Positions 42,867 through 50,438 of a DNA stretch of 64,000 nucleotides are shown one piece after another. The notes under the pieces were generated by a model, which searched no databases, was not told the origin of the DNA, and saw only the letters and a program-made list of their open reading frames with translations. The position numbers and the translations under genes are program-made. Origin of the DNA: Kutzneria buriramensis (GTDB taxonomy: Bacteria > Actinomycetota > Actinomycetes > Mycobacteriales > Pseudonocardiaceae); the NCBI RefSeq assembly GCF_043575855.1, contig NZ_CP144375.1, positions 9,176,001-9,240,000 of the forward strand, written 5' to 3'. How positions within the stretch are numbered: position 1 is the first letter of the stretch; every line of letters starts with the position of its first letter.

Positions 42867-43648
42867 GACAGGCGGCCCGCGCGGCGGCGGGGACCGCCGG
42901 ACGAGTGCCACCCTTCACTCGGTCGGCGCGCGGGACGGTTGACATGAGTAGGCGTCCCGCCGCACCGCCGCGAACCCTCCGGTGCACGTGCACGCACTGC
43001 CGGCGCGGCGCCGCCCGGTCACCGGGAAACGGGCCTCGAGCTGCGGACTCTCGCAGCCCTGGACGGCTGTAGAGAGTTTGTGGAGATGGCGTTGATAGAC
43101 ATTGGCCATGGTTGGAACGGGTGAGAGGGGGAGCGCTCCCATCAAGCCTTCCTCAAGTCCGGAGCCGAACGTGCAGCCCTGACCGGTTTCCCGGGCAGGA
43201 TCGCGCGTCGGCCGCGCCGCCGGCGCGATCGAACCCATAGGACTCCGGGTGTGCGTCGAAGTCTGGCGCCGCGCTCGACTGCGGTTCGAACGCTCGTCGG
43301 AGTGTGAAGCAGGTCACATGGGCGAACCGGTTTCGCCGCCCGCCCGTGTGGGAAGCATGCGTCGTCGATGAGTGAAAAAACTACGTAACGGAAACGGTAC
43401 GACATTGTTGTGAAGTTCTTCCTGGGTGCCTTCTGGGTCGCGAAGAAGAACCGTTCGAAAGTTTCGGCTGCTCACGGCTTCGCCCTACCCTGCAAGGAAG
43501 AAGTCCATATCTGTCGCTACTGTGACGTGCGCTGCATGGGGAAGTTAGGGCACTCATCGGTTGCCGTAGGTGCCGGAAGTACAACAGTGCGCTAAAGCCT
43601 CACATAGCATTTGACGAGCTTGCCGCCGCTAGCCCTGGAGTTAGACTG
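42867..43648. other. Gene-poor region upstream of the ESX locus
   Basis: About 780 bp without a convincing gene. It contains a 12-bp palindrome GTGCACGTGCAC at 42982-42993, a CebR-like operator at 43128-43141, and a stretch of visibly lower GC from about 43370 to 43650. Short ORFs on both strands (for example a GTG-started frame 43410-43595) have no ribosome site or familiar motif. It probably holds the promoter and 5' leader of eccC, whose GGAG site is at 43637-43640. Confidence 0.6.
43128..43141. promoter_or_regulatory. CebR-like operator
   Basis: GGGGAGCGCTCCCA differs at one base from the CebR box TGGGAGCGCTCCCA of streptomycetes, which binds the cellobiose-responsive LacI-family repressor. 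It lies about 520 bp upstream of eccC. No sugar gene is adjacent. Confidence 0.45.
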
Positions 43649-46600
43649 ATGAGCATCGTGATCGTCAAACGATCGCAGCGCGTCGCCGGTCCTGCCCTCC
43701 CTTCCGGAGAGGTGGAGCTGGCCGAGCCGCCCGTGCTCGGCGAGCCGGCGAGCCTCGACTTCGGCTCGGCGATGGTCTACCTGCCGATGGGTCTCGGCTC
43801 CGCCGCGATGGTCATGATGTTCTCGATCGCCGGCAGCTCCCCGACCGTCTACATGATGTCCGGGATGATGGGCGTCTCCATGGTGTCCATGAGCGTCACC
43901 CAGCTGGGCCGCCAGGGTATGGAGCGCAAGCGCAAGATGCGGGCCGAGCGCCGCGACTACCTCCGCTACCTCGCCCAGTTGCGCGGTCAGGCCCGCGCCG
44001 CCGCCGACGAGCAGCGCGCCGCCACCCGCTGGGACAATCCCGAGCCCTCCTCACTCTGGTCGCTGGTCTCCGGCCCCCGGCTGTGGGAGCGCCGCGCCAG
44101 CCACGAGGACTTCGGTCGGGTCCGGATCGGCCTGGGCGCGCAGCGCGCCTCGCTGGAGTTCGTCCCGCCGCGCACCCGTCCCATCGAGGACCTGGAGCCG
44201 CTGACCGCGATCGCGCTGCGCCGCTTCATCCGCGCCTACCGCACGGTGTCCGAACTGCCCATCGCCGTCGGCCTGCGCAGCTTCACCAGCGTCGAGTTCG
44301 CCGGCGAGGCCGGCGCGGTGCTGGCGCTGGTGCGCGCGATGGTCTGCCAGCTGGCCGTCCTGCACTCGCCGGACGACCTGCGCATCTCCGTGCTCACCGA
44401 CGAGCCGGGCAGCGCCGAGTGGGACTGGTGCAAGTGGCTGCCGCACCTGACCCACGCGAGCGCCCGCGACGATGCCGGGCCGCTGCGCATGGTCGCCAGT
44501 GACCACGACGTGCTGATGGACCTGCTGGGCCCGTCGGTCACCGACCGCCCCGACTTCGACCGCACGGTGCCGCCCGGCCCGAACGAGCCGTTCCATGTCG
44601 TCGTCGCGCACCGCGTGCAGATCCCGGAGCACTCCCGGCTGCTGGACACCGGTCTGCGCAACCTGGTGCTGCTGGACGTCACCGGCGGCATGCACGGCGG
44701 CCCGGACGTGCTGCGGCTGACCGTCTCCGGCGACGAGGTCGAGTTCCCGGCCGGCGAGTCCACCGGTAAGGCGGCCGTCGACCAGATGAGCCCGGCCGGC
44801 GCGGAGAACGTGGCCCGGCTGCTGGCCCCGATGCGCACCAGTGGCACCGTCGACCTGGTCGACGAGCCGCTGGAGAGCAACTTCGACCTGACCACGCTGC
44901 TGGGCATCCGGGACGCGCGCGGCTTCGACGTGCAGCAGCAGTGGCGGCCGCGGCGCAACCAGCGGGCCCGGCTGCTCGTGCCGGTCGGCGTCACCGAGAA
45001 CGGTGAGGTCGTCGAGCTCGACATCAAGGAGTCCGCGCAGGGCGGCATGGGCCCGCACGGCGTGCTGATCGGCGCCACCGGCTCGGGCAAGTCGGAGTTC
45101 CTGCGGACGCTGGTGATCGGCCTGGCGGCGACGCACTCGTCCGAGGTGCTGAACATGGTGCTCGTCGACTTCAAGGGCGGCGCCACGTTCATGGGCATGG
45201 AGAAGCTGCCGCACACCTCGGCGGTCATCACCAACCTGCAGGACGAGCTGCCGCTGGTGGACCGCATGCAGGACTCGCTGCAGGGCGAGATGAACCGGCG
45301 GCAGGAGTTCCTGCGCCAGCACGGCTACTCCTCCCTGTACGACTACGAGAAGGCCCGCGCGGCCGGCACCCAGCTGGCGCCGTTCCCGGTGCTGTTCGTG
45401 GTCGTCGACGAGTTCTCCGAGCTGTTGTCGTCCAAGCCGGAGTTCATGGACCTGTTCGTCCAGATCGGACGGTTGGGCCGGTCGCTGGGCGTGCACCTGC
45501 TGCTGGCCTCGCAGCGCCTGGACGAGGGCCGCATCCACCGGGTGGAGGGCCACCTGTCCTACCGGATCGCGCTGCGCACCTTCTCCGCCATGGAGTCCCG
45601 CAGCGTCATCGGCGTCGCGAGCGCGTACGAGCTGCCCTCCGCGCCGGGCCACGGCTACCTCAAGATCGACACCACCAACCTGGTGCGGTTCAAGGCGGCC
45701 TACGTGTCCGGCCCGTGCCCGGACGGCCCGGACACCTCGCCCGCGGCGCAGTCCAAGGCGGTGGGCGAGGTCGCTCCGTTCGGCATCCTGCCCGGCCGCA
45801 TCCGCCGTCCCGAGGACGACGAGCCGGCGCAGGTCGAACAGGCGCGCGTGGAGTCGGCCGGCGACGGCGAGGACAGCCTGATGGACGTCCTCATCGACCG
45901 GCTGGTGGACCAGGGCCCGCCGGCCCGCCAGGTGTGGCTGCCGCCGCTATCGGAGTCGCCGAGCCTGGACGAGCTGCTGCCCGGCATCGTGCCGGACCCG
46001 GTGCGCGGCATGACCGCGCTGGACCACCCGGCCACCCGGTCGCTGCGCGTGCCGCTGGGCATCGTCGACCGCCCGTACGAGCAGATCCGCGAGCTGCTGG
46101 TGGCGGACCTGTCCGGCGCGAACGGCCACATCGGACTCGTCGGCGCGCCGCAGTCGGGCAAGTCCACGCTGATGAGGACCCTGATGCTGTCGCTGGCCCT
46201 CACGCACACCGCGGAGGAGGTCCAGTTCTACTGCCTCGACCTGGCCGGCGGCGGCCTGGTCTCCACGGCGGGCCTGCCGCACGTCGGCTCGGTCGCCACC
46301 CGCCTGGAGCGCGACCGGATCCTGCGCACCGTCGAGGAACTGGCCCAGCTGCTGGAACGCCGCGAGCAGATCTTCGCCCAGATGGGCATCGACTCCATGA
46401 TCGCCTACCGGCAGGGCCGCACCAGCGGCGCGATCCAGGACCCCAACGGCGACGTCTTCCTCATGGTGGACGGCTGGAACACGGTCCGCGCCGACTTCCC
46501 GGACCTGGAGCCGCGCATCACCGAGCTGGCGGCCCGCGGCCTCGCCTTCGGCGTGCACGTCGTGGTCGCGACCAACCGGTGGTCGGAGATCCGCCCCGCG

Positions 46601-47587
46601 ATGCGGGACGTGCTGGGCACCAAGCTGGAGCTCCGGCTGGGCGACCCGATGGAGTCCGAGCTCGGCGCGCGCGTCGCGGCCCGCGTGCCGGAACAGGCCG
46701 GCCGCGGCCTGACCAGCACCAAGTTCCACTTCCTGGCCGGGCTGCCCCGTATCGACAGCTCGTCGGCCACCGACGACCTGACCACCGCGACCAAGGCGGC
46801 GGTGGAGGAGATCGCGACCTTCTGGGCCGGCCCGACCGCGCCGGAGGTGCGGCTGCTGCCGACCCGGCTGCCGATCGCGGACCTGCCGGCCGCGCAGGAG
46901 GCCAAGTTCTGCATCGGTATCGACGAGCAGCGGCTGGCCCCGGTGTGGCACGACTTCGACCAGACGCCGCACCTGTCGGTCTTCGGCGACAACGAGACCG
47001 GCAAGACCAACATGCTGCGCCTGATCGCCCGCACGGTGATCTCCCGCTACAGCCCGACCGAGGCGCGCATCCTGCTCGCCGACACCCGGCGCCAGCTGCA
47101 CGAGGAGGTGCCGGAGCCGTACCGGATCGGCTACGCCGTCGACCCGGACGCGCTGACCGACCTGATCGGCAACGCCGGCGTGTCCATGACCCGCCGGATG
47201 CCCGGCCCGGAGATCACCCCGGACCGGCTGGCCAAGCGGGACTGGTGGACCGGGCCGCAGCTGTTCGTCCTGGTCGACGACTACGACCTGTTCATGTCCG
47301 GCGGCGGCATGGCCTCCCCGATGCAGCCGCTGATCCCGCTGCTGGCGCACGGCGCCAACATCGGCCTGCACGTGATCATCGCGCGCAGCACGTCCGGCGC
47401 GATGCGGGCAATGATGGACCCGCTGCTGCGCCGGATGTGGGAGCTGGGCAACCCGGGCGTGCTGCTGAGCTACCCCAAGGAAGAGGGCAAGTTCCTCGGC
47501 GAGGCCAAGCCGCGGCAGCTGCCGCCGGGCCGGGCCCAGCTGGTGACCCGCCGCGACGTCCGCCTCCTGCAGACGGGGATGGCGTGA
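43649..47587 (+). CDS. eccC: Type VII secretion motor ATPase EccC (fused)
   Basis: A 1312-residue FtsK/SpoIIIE-type ATPase, the motor of the ESX export channel. Two N-terminal membrane helices lie at about 38-82. Three ATPase modules follow, with P-loops at 475-482 (GATGSGKS), 832-839 (GAPQSGKS) and 1113-1120 (GDNETGKT). EccCa and EccCb are joined, as in ESX systems other than ESX-1. The first module should hydrolyse ATP for transport, and the later ones bind the C-terminal signals of WXG100 substrates. GGAG is 8 nt before the ATG. It is the first gene of the locus. Confidence 0.97.
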   Translation: MSIVIVKRSQRVAGPALPSGEVELAEPPVLGEPASLDFGSAMVYLPMGLGSAAMVMMFSIAGSSPTVYMMSGMMGVSMVSMSVTQLGRQGMERKRKMRAERRDYLRYLAQLRGQARAAADEQRAATRWDNPEPSSLWSLVSGPRLWERRASHEDFGRVRIGLGAQRASLEFVPPRTRPIEDLEPLTAIALRRFIRAYRTVSELPIAVGLRSFTSVEFAGEAGAVLALVRAMVCQLAVLHSPDDLRISVLTDEPGSAEWDWCKWLPHLTHASARDDAGPLRMVASDHDVLMDLLGPSVTDRPDFDRTVPPGPNEPFHVVVAHRVQIPEHSRLLDTGLRNLVLLDVTGGMHGGPDVLRLTVSGDEVEFPAGESTGKAAVDQMSPAGAENVARLLAPMRTSGTVDLVDEPLESNFDLTTLLGIRDARGFDVQQQWRPRRNQRARLLVPVGVTENGEVVELDIKESAQGGMGPHGVLIGATGSGKSEFLRTLVIGLAATHSSEVLNMVLVDFKGGATFMGMEKLPHTSAVITNLQDELPLVDRMQDSLQGEMNRRQEFLRQHGYSSLYDYEKARAAGTQLAPFPVLFVVVDEFSELLSSKPEFMDLFVQIGRLGRSLGVHLLLASQRLDEGRIHRVEGHLSYRIALRTFSAMESRSVIGVASAYELPSAPGHGYLKIDTTNLVRFKAAYVSGPCPDGPDTSPAAQSKAVGEVAPFGILPGRIRRPEDDEPAQVEQARVESAGDGEDSLMDVLIDRLVDQGPPARQVWLPPLSESPSLDELLPGIVPDPVRGMTALDHPATRSLRVPLGIVDRPYEQIRELLVADLSGANGHIGLVGAPQSGKSTLMRTLMLSLALTHTAEEVQFYCLDLAGGGLVSTAGLPHVGSVATRLERDRILRTVEELAQLLERREQIFAQMGIDSMIAYRQGRTSGAIQDPNGDVFLMVDGWNTVRADFPDLEPRITELAARGLAFGVHVVVATNRWSEIRPAMRDVLGTKLELRLGDPMESELGARVAARVPEQAGRGLTSTKFHFLAGLPRIDSSSATDDLTTATKAAVEEIATFWAGPTAPEVRLLPTRLPIADLPAAQEAKFCIGIDEQRLAPVWHDFDQTPHLSVFGDNETGKTNMLRLIARTVISRYSPTEARILLADTRRQLHEEVPEPYRIGYAVDPDALTDLIGNAGVSMTRRMPGPEITPDRLAKRDWWTGPQLFVLVDDYDLFMSGGGMASPMQPLIPLLAHGANIGLHVIIARSTSGAMRAMMDPLLRRMWELGNPGVLLSYPKEEGKFLGEAKPRQLPPGRAQLVTRRDVRLLQTGMA

Positions 47588-47643
47588 TGACCGACCACCG
47601 TCCGAACATCCACGGATCCGCGACAGGAGCGACGTCAGCATGA
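47587..47643 (+). CDS. Possible 18-residue coupling ORF between eccC and eccD
   Basis: An ORF of 18 codons (MTDHRPNIHGSATGATSA). Its ATG overlaps the eccC stop (TGATG) and its stop overlaps the eccD start (ATGA). It may simply carry ribosomes from eccC to eccD, since an AGGAG-like site for eccD lies inside it. The peptide itself has no recognisable feature. Confidence 0.3.
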   Translation: MTDHRPNIHGSATGATSA

Positions 47644-49076
47644 GGCCAACGGAGGCGATCGGCGTGGACGCGTCGCTCGACCCGATCACCCTGGGCGGCG
47701 GCGGATCCGGCCCGGCCGACCTGTGCCGCATCACCGTGCACGGCCCGGACGGCCGCGCCGACCTCGCCATCCCCAGCGCCGCCACGTTCGGGCTGCTGGT
47801 GCCGGTGCTGGCCAGGCACGTCAACCGCGGCCAGGAGGAGGGCAAGGACTGGGTGCTGCAGCGGCTCGGCGAGCCGCCGCTGAACCTGGACGCCACGCCC
47901 GAGCAGGCCGAGTTGCACGACGGCGACGTGCTCTACCTGCGGGCGGCGCAGGCGCCGATTCCCGAGCTGACCTACGACGACCTCGCCGACGGGGTCGGCG
48001 ACGCCATCGCGGCGCGTCCGGACCGCTGGCGCCCGGAGTCGACCCGCCGCACGCTGATCGGCCTCGCCGTGCTGGCCGCCGCCGCGCTCGGCGTCGCCAC
48101 GATCCTGGCCGGCGGCCCCGGCGGCTTGATCGCGCTCTACTGTGGAGTGATCACGCTGGCGCTCGGCGGCGGCGCGGTCGCCATCGGCCACGTCACCGGC
48201 GACGGGCCACTGTCCTATGTGGGTGGAATCGCGGCCTGCTCCTTCGCCGCGGCCGCGGGCCTGATCGGCCAGCAGGACACGGTGGACCTGCTCGCGCCGC
48301 AGCCGTCCGGGGTGCTGCTGGCGGGGGTCTGCGTGGTGCTGGTCGCCGGGGCGCTCGCCGCGGCGACGCGGGGCGGGGTTGCCGTCTACGGCACCGCCGG
48401 CCTGCTCGGCATCTGTGCGATCCTCGGCTCCGTGCTGCGGACCGGCACCGCCGCGGACACCGCCGGCGCCGTCAGCATCGTCGCGGTGACGCTGTTCCTG
48501 TTCGCCACGTTCGGCGCGCGCGTGGCCGCCCGGCTCGCCCGGCTGCGCGTGCCGACCTTGCCCCGTACCACCGAGGAACTCCAGCAGGACATCGATCCCG
48601 CGCCGGCGTCGATGATCGCGACCCGTGCCGCGCTCGCGGACGGCTACCTCACCGCCGTTGTCGTCGGCTCGTCCGCGCTGGCCCTGGTGGACAGCATCGT
48701 GCTGACCACAGTGGACGGTTGGATCGCCTGGGTGCTGCCGCTGGTGTTCGGGCTGGCCTGCCTGCTGCGGGCCAAGTCCCTGCTGTCGGTGTGGCAGCGC
48801 GGCGCCACGGTCTGGGCCGGCGCGCTGATCATCGCCACCGTCGTGCTCGCCTACACCTTCTCGCTCGCCCCCACCGGCCGCATCGGGCTGCTCGTCGGCC
48901 TGGTGCTGGTGGTGGCCGCGCTGGTGATCGGCGCGTGGCGGCTGCCGGAGACCCGGCTGCTGCCCATCTGGGCCCAGGTCGCCGACATCGCCGAGCTCTG
49001 GACGGCGATCGCGCTGGTGCCGCTGCTGCTGGTCGTGCTGGACGCCTACCACTTCTTCCGGGCATTGGCGGGCTGA
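47640..49076 (+). CDS. eccD: Type VII secretion membrane protein EccD
   Basis: A 478-residue membrane component. The N-terminal 110 residues form the YukD-like ubiquitin fold (CRITVHGPDGRADLAIPSAATFGLLVPVL). About eleven transmembrane helices follow from near residue 135 to the end, with a cytoplasmic loop around 300-330. EccD dimers form the vestibule of the ESX inner-membrane complex. It starts 53 nt after eccC, with CAGGAG upstream, and is followed by eccB after 5 nt. Confidence 0.95.
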   Translation: MRPTEAIGVDASLDPITLGGGGSGPADLCRITVHGPDGRADLAIPSAATFGLLVPVLARHVNRGQEEGKDWVLQRLGEPPLNLDATPEQAELHDGDVLYLRAAQAPIPELTYDDLADGVGDAIAARPDRWRPESTRRTLIGLAVLAAAALGVATILAGGPGGLIALYCGVITLALGGGAVAIGHVTGDGPLSYVGGIAACSFAAAAGLIGQQDTVDLLAPQPSGVLLAGVCVVLVAGALAAATRGGVAVYGTAGLLGICAILGSVLRTGTAADTAGAVSIVAVTLFLFATFGARVAARLARLRVPTLPRTTEELQQDIDPAPASMIATRAALADGYLTAVVVGSSALALVDSIVLTTVDGWIAWVLPLVFGLACLLRAKSLLSVWQRGATVWAGALIIATVVLAYTFSLAPTGRIGLLVGLVLVVAALVIGAWRLPETRLLPIWAQVADIAELWTAIALVPLLLVVLDAYHFFRALAG

Positions 49077-49081
49077 GGCAG

Positions 49082-50437
49082 ATGCAGACTCGACGCGATC
49101 ACGTTCAGGCCTACCAGTTCGTCACCTCGCGGCTGGCCAGCGCCCTGACCACCGGCGACCCCGGCCGGGGCGAGCCGCCGCTGCGGCGGTCCTCGCTCGG
49201 GCTGATGTGGGGCGTGCTGGTCGCCGTGCTGCTGTGCGGCGGGTTCGCGGTGTACGGCCTGATCAACCCGGGCGGCAACGACGCGTACCGCAAGCCCGGC
49301 GCGATCGTGGTGGAGAAGGAGACCGGCAACCGGTACCTCTACATCAACGGCACCCTGTACCCGACGTTGAACAGCGCCTCGGCGATGCTGTTCTTCGCCG
49401 GCAGCAACATCTCCGGCACCTTCACCCCGGTCTCCCGGGCGTCGCTGGACGGCGTGCCGCACGGCCGCGCGGTCGGCATCCCCGGCGCGCCGGACTCGGT
49501 GCCGCAGGCCAAGGACATGCTGCCGGCCCAGTGGTCGCTGTGCGCCGACCCGGGCGCGAACCAGCCGTCCATGCTGATCGACCTGGACCCGAACACGCCG
49601 ACCGGCCAGCTGCCCACGGACGCGAAGTTCCTGGTGCAGGGCCAGGACCACGTGAACTACGTGGTGTGGCGCAACACGATCTACCCGATCGGCTCGCACA
49701 ACGCGCTGGTGGCGCTGGGTCTGGGCAACACCGCGCCGACGCTCGTGCCGACGTCCTGGATCCACCAGCTGCACACCGGGCAGACCCTGGAGGTGCCGGT
49801 GATCGACGGGACCGGCCAGCCCGGCCCGACCGTGGAGGGCATCCCGACCCGGATCGGCGACCTGCTCAAGTCCGTCGTCGGCGCGGACACGCAGGTGTTC
49901 GTGCTGCGCAAGGACGGCATCGCGCCGGTCAACGACACCGCGCTGGCGCTGCTGCTGAGCCGGCCCGGCGCGCACCAGCCGCGGGAGATCAGCACCGCCG
50001 GCCTGACCCAGCTGCCGGAGTCCGCGGACACCTCGACGCTGCAGGGCATGCCGAACATGGTCACCTCCAAGACCTACGACGCCGGCGACTCCTCGGTGTG
50101 CGTGCGGCAGCGGTCCGTCGGCGACTCCGTCGGCCTAGGCTCGCTGGTCACCGAGCCGCTCAAGCCGTCCCCGGGGCGGACCACCATGCACGTGCCGGGC
50201 GGGCGCGGCGCGATCGCCGTCAGCGAGCCCGCGCCGCAGCAGGCGCAGAACCGCGTGTACTACCTGATCACCGACCTCGGCGAGAAGTTCCGGGTCGCGC
50301 AGCAGGCGTTCGGTCCGCTCCAGATCGGCGGCAACGCGATCGGCGTTCCCAAGGAGGTGCTCGACGCGATGCCGTCCGGGCCCGACCTGGTGATGGGACC
50401 GGCCGTGCTGACGGCGAACACCCGAGGAGGGCAGTGA
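49082..50437 (+). CDS. eccB: Type VII secretion protein EccB
   Basis: A 451-residue protein. The conserved cytoplasmic N-terminus TRRDHVQAYQFVTSRLASAL is typical of EccB. One membrane helix (LGLMWGVLVAVLLCGGFAVYGLI) sits at about 40-62. The large extracytoplasmic domain with VEGIPTRIGDLLKS and YYLITDLGEKF follows; it belongs to the R1-R4 repeat domain of EccB. It anchors the ESX complex on the outer face. The next gene begins 1 nt after its stop. Confidence 0.95.
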   Translation: MQTRRDHVQAYQFVTSRLASALTTGDPGRGEPPLRRSSLGLMWGVLVAVLLCGGFAVYGLINPGGNDAYRKPGAIVVEKETGNRYLYINGTLYPTLNSASAMLFFAGSNISGTFTPVSRASLDGVPHGRAVGIPGAPDSVPQAKDMLPAQWSLCADPGANQPSMLIDLDPNTPTGQLPTDAKFLVQGQDHVNYVVWRNTIYPIGSHNALVALGLGNTAPTLVPTSWIHQLHTGQTLEVPVIDGTGQPGPTVEGIPTRIGDLLKSVVGADTQVFVLRKDGIAPVNDTALALLLSRPGAHQPREISTAGLTQLPESADTSTLQGMPNMVTSKTYDAGDSSVCVRQRSVGDSVGLGSLVTEPLKPSPGRTTMHVPGGRGAIAVSEPAPQQAQNRVYYLITDLGEKFRVAQQAFGPLQIGGNAIGVPKEVLDAMPSGPDLVMGPAVLTANTRGGQ

Positions 50438-50438
50438 G

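Noticed and set aside
42915..43103. Minus-strand short frame beginning MANVYQRHLHKLS
   Set aside because: No ribosome site, arginine- and proline-rich composition, and no conserved signature. It is most likely random.
43410..43595. Short ORF of 61 codons upstream of eccC
   Set aside because: It has no ribosome site before its GTG and no similarity I can recognise. It lies in a lower-GC leader region, although a CxxC-like segment is present.
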